From Liriodendron chinense (lineage: Eukaryota > Streptophyta > Magnoliopsida > Magnoliales > Magnoliaceae): a stretch of DNA of 64,000 bases. The translations under genes and the position numbers were made by a program. The stretch is from positions 3,834,196 through 3,898,195 of the forward strand of contig ML058586.1 of assembly GCA_003013855.2 (NCBI GenBank), read 5' to 3'. Position 1 is the stretch's first letter. Every line of letters starts with the position of its first letter. Below are positions 58,567-64,000 of the stretch, piece after piece. The notes under the pieces are model-generated. The model did no database searches. It was not told the DNA's origin and saw nothing but the letters and a program-made list of their open reading frames with translations.

Positions 58567-59078
58567 CGTCAACGACTTACGTTTCCCACCTAATTGAAGG
58601 GTTTCATTGAAAGGAAAGCGGGGCCCATCAGAAGAAAAAAATGTCACCCTGCTTTTTAAAGACCCTTTTGAAGAGGTTTGCTAATTCCACACGCGTGTGG
58701 GTACCGTACACATCACACGTGAGAGCATGTATGATAATGTGAGACATTTGTGAGATATAATCTTTCTATTAGGTTAAATACACTGTTTAGATCTTTTGGA
58801 ATAAAAATCAGGCCATCTCACACCTCAAGTGGGCCACAAAATATCAAAAAAAAAAAAAAAAAAGAGAATGGCTAGAAAAACCATCGATTTATCTTGTGCA
58901 TCACGGCCAACCTGAAGAGAGAAATTTCTAAATTTTAAAACATAAGATCTAAGAAGCACTTAAAATCTCATTGACAGTTCAGATCTCACAAACGTGTTTC
59001 ATATTTGCAGTTGTGCCCGCGCATGCACATCTACGTCAATACATGCGTGTGTAATTTGCAAACTCAACGGGAGTGGAT
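58567..59078. other. Intergenic, nothing recognised
   Basis: An A run (58847-58863) and CACACGCGTGTGGG at 58688 stand out. No gene was found. Confidence 0.45.
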
Positions 59079-59588
59079 TAGGTGCGGCTTCGGTCTTACA
59101 AAAGACAGTGCGGCCCTTCCTTTTTGGCCCACCTTGATGTATTTATTCCATATCTACGCCGTCCATCTGTTTTTAAAGATAATTTTAGATCATAGTACAA
59201 GAAATGAAGCAGATCCAATTTCATATGGAACATACCATGAAAAAGTATGATCATTGACCATTAATGGACCATAAATTTTTTGATCACGCTGATATTGGTT
59301 GCATTTTACATTCATCGAGATTAGTGTGATCTTATCAATAGTATGGATGGCTAATAATAATTACAGAAACATTACAGAGATCCCTAGTAAGTTTTAATTG
59401 TAGAACGTTTAGTCACCACTTTTTCCTATAGTATAGTCAATCTGAGACTTGGATATTCTTTATTTTTAGGATCATGACGTAAAATGATCTTTGAAAATGG
59501 ATGGACGGTGTGGATATACAATACATGCATCAAGGTTGGCCCCATGGTAAGGTCTGCACTTTCTTGGGTGAGGTTGGGGTCGCACCTA
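59079..59588. mobile_element. Palindromic element, family A variant with TAGGTGCG ends
   Basis: The ends TAGGTGCGGCTTCGG and GTCGCACCTA are inverted. Inside them GGCCCACCTTGATGTATTTA mirrors ATACATGCATCAAGGTTGGC. The centre is AT-rich. Confidence 0.72.
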
Positions 59589-59667
59589 AGCCGCCCGATA
59601 CCATACGAAATTAGAAATGCTTTACCCATCAACTGAAATTAGAAATGCTTTACCCATCAACTGACAG

Positions 59668-59940
59668 TAATGTTCTGAACCGGCCGTTTGGACCGGTTCT
59701 CTCTATGAACCGCTTCCGTATTTCAACCACTCGGCCAGAAGGTTTTCGGGTCCCAACGTCGAATCCTGGCCGTCTGTTTCGCAACCGGCAGCCTTTATTT
59801 TTTTCACTATTTTTAAGTAAGTAATTAAATTAATTATTATATTACGCCAGGGGTTGACCGGGTTGGAGATGCGGTTGGACCCGTTTGAACCATACCGCTC
59901 CGAAAAACCAGTGGGAGTACGGTCCAGGTTTTGAAACATG
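59668..59940. mobile_element. hAT-like element with CCGGTTC words
   Basis: TAATGTTCTGAACCGGCCGT at the left mirrors GTCCAGGTTTTGAAACATG at the right. The pattern is like the CAATGTTT ends at 19566 and 40516, but the subterminal word is GGACCGGTTC or GAACCGCTTC. No 8-bp flank was confirmed. Confidence 0.55.
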
Positions 59941-60129
59941 GGGAGTTTTATTTGATCCTCTGGCGTAAAGAGACGTGCCTACTACGCTGACCACGTGGAT
60001 GAGATCTATCCCGTCCATTTTGTGCGTCACCTCATGTTCACCATGGAACGCGAAAATCAGACCGGTGCAATGCTAAGGCAGGGCACAACGTAAGGAAGAA
60101 TTGGGATGGGACAACCATTATTAGTTGAG

Positions 60130-60362
60130 TATGGGGCCCACCATGGCTTATGCATTTCATCCAATCCGTTCATCTGATACGAATCATCAGGATTAAAGGA
60201 CCTATAAAAAATCGCGCATGTGGGTCAGACCAGGTTTTAGGCGTGACACTCTTTCCTACGGTGAGGCCCACCTGAGTCTTGGATAGGTGTGATATTTGGG
60301 TTAAAGGACAAACATTAGGTGGCCCACTTGATGGACGGTGTAGATGTCACGCATATTAAGAC
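60130..60362. mobile_element. Palindromic element, family D
   Basis: GGGGCCCACCATGGCTTATG, CATGTGGGTCAGACC and GTGAGGCCCACCTGAGTCTT with GGCCCACTTGATGGACGGTG form a loose palindrome distinct from family A. Related pieces are at 7950-8110 and 61965-62085. Confidence 0.5.
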
Positions 60363-61345
60363 ATTAGCGCCAAAGAAGCGGTAGGTATGCCCACCATAGT
60401 CACGCCAGCATTTCGAATGAAAATCGTGATAAACTGACAAGAAGAAGCTGCCAAAAGAAGAAAAAAAAAGAAGAAATTCAACGGCCAAGATCGCGGCAAC
60501 ACGAAGCAGCGAGTCGTTTTAGTTACGCAGAATGTGGGCCCGACAGGGTCTGATGTCGATGGCACGTCACGGTTGCTGCTCGACGCGGAAATTTCGAGGC
60601 TGAATGGACAGGTTGCGCGTTCGTTTAACCGTCGGGTGGCAGATTTCCCGCCCCTTCCAGACGATGCATTTTCGTGCCTCCACGTCAGTTATGCACACGT
60701 GGCATCTATGCACGAGATCGAAACCGTTCATTCGATATTTCCAAGGGTAGAGTACTTTATACCAAAATTCACAATGGTTGTAGGACTCTATCCTTTCTTT
60801 TAAGGAGTGTCCTACGAATGGACACTAGAAGACAAACTAGCAATGACTCGCAATTGGCAAGAAAGGGTTCTTTTGTTAGAGCGTTAAGACCGTCCAACCA
60901 AAGAAAATTTCTTTTTTTTGGCTAATGAACGGTGGGTCCCACAGTATGAATGGTTCAGATCATTGCATCACATCTTCGACACAACCTCGATGCACCAAAA
61001 CCGGATGCTTCCCGAGGCTGGGTTCGAATTTAATTAAATAACGAAAATACCCTCGGTGGTTCCAAGAATGCCTAAAATAACCCCAGAGAGAAAAGCTTCT
61101 CATCTTTATCGTAAGTTCGTTTTATTGTTATGCTTAACTGCTTGCCTTTGGACGTAAGATTCATGAAATAAGACGGGGATTTTAGGAATAAGACGGGGGC
61201 AGTTTTGGGAATAAAATATGTGAAACATAAATAAATACTTGGACATGGGGAATGATCAACAAGAGCACTGTAAGTTACAGTGCTCCTGGCTGTATTGGAA
61301 CTCGGTTTGGCTAGTGACCCCAACATCAGCCAGCTAGCTGATGTC
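60363..61345. other. Intergenic, CpG-rich patch without a recognised gene
   Basis: 60480-60720 is CpG-rich with ACGTGGC and CACGTCA words. An 89-residue plus-strand frame (60534-60803) shows no known domain, and a splice partner is not evident. It could be a relict promoter or first exon, but this is unsupported. Confidence 0.35.
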
Positions 61346-61625
61346 AAAGCTCTATGGGCCCCACCATGATGTATGCGTTTTATCCACGCCGTCCATCCAT
61401 TTTTTCAGCTCATTTTATTTCATGAGCCCAAAATCGAGGCGGATCTAAACCTCAGGTGGACCACACCACAGGAAAACAATTTTGATTGAACGTCCACCAT
61501 TAAAAACTTTCTTGGACCCACTGTAATATTTATTTGCCAGAATGAAGGGAAAACACAAATATCAGCTTGATCCAAAACTTCTCTCGGTCTCCAAAAAGTT
61601 TTCAATAGTAAGCATCCAGTCCTCT
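61346..61625. mobile_element. Palindromic family A, left arm and centre only
   Basis: GGGCCCCACCATGATGTATG, TATCCACGCCGTCCATCCAT, GGTGGACCACACCACAGGAA and CACAAATATCAGCTTGATCC. It stops at TTTTCAATAGTAAGCATCC. Confidence 0.75.
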
Positions 61626-62095
61626 AAATCACATTGAAAAGATTATCTTAACCATCCAATCTGTTGTCCACTTATATCATTATTAACAGTGCATATTGTT
61701 ACTTAATATATTGGTGATTGAGTCACCAGATTGACATCTGCAATGAAAGGTGGTCCACCCAAGAGGAGGGAGTTTGTTGGATGGTCCAGATTGACAAGCA
61801 TGAGCATGAATTTTGCAATAGAATTGGGCAATTGGACACTAAGTGAGAATGCTATTCTATATATTCCTCAAAAGAGATATTGAAGGTCAAAATTTGGACT
61901 GTCCAATTGACAGGCCACCATTTCTTTGGCTCATGAATGTTTTTATTTTAACCATGCGAGCATAACGCATGCGATCCACCTGGTCTATCAGGTGCACTGC
62001 CTCATGTTTACTATGGAACTCAAAAATCATGATGATCCAACATACAGGTGGGTCACACCGTATGAAATAGTTGGGATGGGACACACCCTGCTGGA
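61626..62095. other. Intergenic, degenerate repeats
   Basis: Family D-like words (CTCATGTTTACTATGGAACT, GGTGGGTCACACCGTATG) at 62000-62080. Nothing else was recognised. Confidence 0.4.
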
Positions 62096-62231
62096 AGACG
62101 TTCAGGTTCGAGTGCTAAGGTGACACACTTGGAAGGGGGGGGGGGGGGGGGGGGGTGCATGGTTTGACTAACAGTGTGGCTGTGTTTGCGCAACTAGGGG
62201 GTTGGGAGCGTTGCATGACTAGAAAAAAAGG
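62096..62231 (+). mobile_element. SINE, second type, containing a 21-G run
   Basis: AGGTTCGAGTGCTAAGG (box B) and ACACACTTGG precede a pure G run (62135-62155), then TTGACTAACAGTGTGGC, GCGCAACTAGG and TTGCATGACTAG plus an A run. Other copies have CTAACCCCACC in place of the G run. Confidence 0.65.
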
Positions 62232-62239
62232 TATGTGGG

Positions 62240-62358
62240 GGCAATAGGGTCCCACTCATTGCTTAGTGGTAGACTCGTGATTTTGAATGCCGAGATCATG
62301 AGTCCGACTACCCATCTGATGTGGGCAGATGTCAGTGCGTGGGTAAAAGAAAAAATAA
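62240..62358 (+). mobile_element. SINE-like, tRNA head
   Basis: CATTGCTTAGTGGTAGACTC (box A) and GAGATCATGAGTCCGACTAC (box B) are followed by GTGGGCAGATGTCAG and an A-rich tail (62345-62360). Confidence 0.55.
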
Positions 62359-62416
62359 AATGCAGTTGGGCCATAGTAGTTTTTATATGCCATCCAATCC
62401 ATTCATTGCATGTGAC

Positions 62417-63192
62417 TAGAGGTGGGCAACGATCCGGGCCGAGCCAAGTTAGCCCTAGTTTGGTTTGGCTTGTTTTTGTACCACGTAGTTGTAGATCGGT
62501 TTGATTTGGGTTTCGGTCTTTCGGGCTGACCCATGCGGCCCGAGTTTGGTTTGCTCCAGAAAAATCTGGTTCGAGCCGCGATCGGTTTGGTCGAAAATTT
62601 CGAACCAGGCCAGGGCCGAGTTCATACAGGCAGCAGCTCTTTTTTTCCTTGTTTATTTAATTAGAAAAGAATTTAAAAAGCTAGAAAAAAAAGTACAAAC
62701 ATATCTTACAATATGAAGTTTAACATCCTCTAAGGGAGTGCAACTTCAAAATAAACATGTTAAGAGTATTTTCCAAACAAAAGTACACAAGCATAATTTT
62801 ACAAGTGCAAGTAAACAGCATGCATTCATGTATATGTTTTATGTATTATCCATGTCATCATATATATGTATTATCCATGCTGTCCATCTGTTTTACACAT
62901 CATTTTAGGACATGATCCCAAAATGTAATCATATCCAAAGCTCAAGTGGATCACACCACAGGAAACAGTGTGCTAATAATCTACGAGCCGAATCAAGCCG
63001 AGCTGAATCAAATCGAGCTTTGAGCTGAGCCGAGCTGGTACTGCCCTAGTTTGAGTTTGGTTTGTTTTTTCAAACGAGCTTGACTCGGAGGCTTGGTTTG
63101 GTTTGAACTTCCATTCGAACCAATCCAAGCCGAGGTTTTTCGAACCAATCTGAGCCAAGCATTTGAGCTGGCTTGGTTTGTGCCCACTTCTA
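62417..63192. mobile_element. hAT element with GAGCCGAGC words and intact target duplication
   Basis: TAGAGGTGGGCAAC at the left and GTGCCCACTTCTA at the right are inverted and flanked by CATGTGAC (62409-62416 and 63193-63200). Subterminal words include GGGCCGAGCC, GTTTGGTTTG and CAAGCCGAGC. A family A left arm (about 62850-62975) is embedded in it. Confidence 0.88.
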
Positions 63193-63200
63193 CATGTGAC

Positions 63201-64000
63201 TCAATAGGATGAAAAACCGTTCAAAATATGGGTCTTAGTTTGGATGTATTATGATTTAAAATTGTGATTACTTGATCACCTGACTATTGGATTGGCATAC
63301 AATATTGGCGACATTTATTAGGTGGAAAAGAAAAATGAAAATATCCAATCCATTTCCACAAACAAGTGTCCACTCATAACTAGTTTGGATTGTTCATGCA
63401 GTCAAATTTTCAGACTGTGATCTGAAAGTAGATCCATGAGTCAATTGGTTTAACTTAAATTAATGTAGGGCATGTGTACAGTTTCAGACCGCCTGCCTAT
63501 CAAGTGCCCTATTCTATCAGAGTATCAATTAAATCCCCTTAAAAAAATGAAGGAAATTGGTATTTAAGAGGCTATTTGAGTCACTAATGACTTAACTTAT
63601 TTATGAAATTAGTGTGGATCAAGTCTATTAATCATGATATCTTCGTATGTCTTATCTCTACGAAGATTTATATATCTATGAACTGGACACAGTACCATGG
63701 ATTAGGTGCTCATTCTGTTAAGCCCTCTCATTGGTCCTCCAGTAAGGCCATGTTGGTGGGCCACCCACATGACATTATTAGGATCTGAATGTTTAGCTGG
63801 GGGCCTGCAATGGATTGATTGTCCATGGCCAAATCATCCCCTGCCCATGACATGCTGTTGGGGAACTTCCATTCACGTGCAATGTGGCTCATGATCACAT
63901 CTTATTACTATTGTTCATTTAGGGCTTTCTAGTTTTGTCCATTTTTCTGACAATGTAAAGGAAAAGTTTCTTCGTAAAATTTTACCATCAATAAATTAAA
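63201..64000. other. Intergenic, nothing firm recognised
   Basis: CTATTCTATCAGAGTATCAA near 63510 resembles a piece upstream of LYSA. No gene, domain or complete repeat was found. Confidence 0.45.

Overview
The window is nuclear DNA of a flowering plant. It has GT-AG introns of up to about 6 kb, a plastid-targeted lysine-biosynthesis gene, plant-specific SEC14-nodulin (SFH) genes, and dense transposon remnants (hAT, PIF/Harbinger-type MITEs, Ty3/gypsy, Ty1/copia-like LTR, LINE, tRNA-like SINE). The repeat-rich, long-intron style suits a woody species, perhaps a magnoliid, but the sequence alone does not prove a taxon.

Region 1 (1-6768, +) is the 3' part of an SFH-type phosphatidylinositol/phosphatidylcholine transfer gene. 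Eleven exons are visible and the 5' exons lie outside the window. Its paralogue lies on the minus strand (27960 down to about 12431). The two genes are tail to tail, 5.7 kb apart, and five consecutive Sec14-domain exons have identical lengths (267, 78, 102, 50, 100 nt), so they descend from one duplicated gene. Their C-terminal nodulin-like halves have diverged. The largest intron of the minus-strand copy holds a decayed Ty3/gypsy element, itself carrying a nested hAT element with an intact 8-bp target duplication.

Region 2 (27961-36500) is intergenic: palindromic repeats, a copia-like LTR, a SINE and MITEs. Region 3 (36501-47175, +) is a complete 8-exon diaminopimelate decarboxylase gene (LYSA, 485 codons plus stop), which catalyses the last step of lysine biosynthesis in plastids. 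Its introns carry hAT, MITE and LINE insertions. Region 4 (47176-64000) shows no host gene. It holds L1-type LINE remnants, SINEs, hAT elements and many copies of foldback (palindromic) repeats.

The two SFH genes would act in phosphoinositide signalling and membrane traffic and LYSA in plastid amino-acid synthesis; nothing suggests that they form a functional cluster. The most unusual material is the non-coding layer: at least ten copies of a roughly 0.4-0.5 kb palindromic element plus other foldback families, hAT groups each marked by their own repeated subterminal word, and six long pure G or C runs at or near repeat borders.
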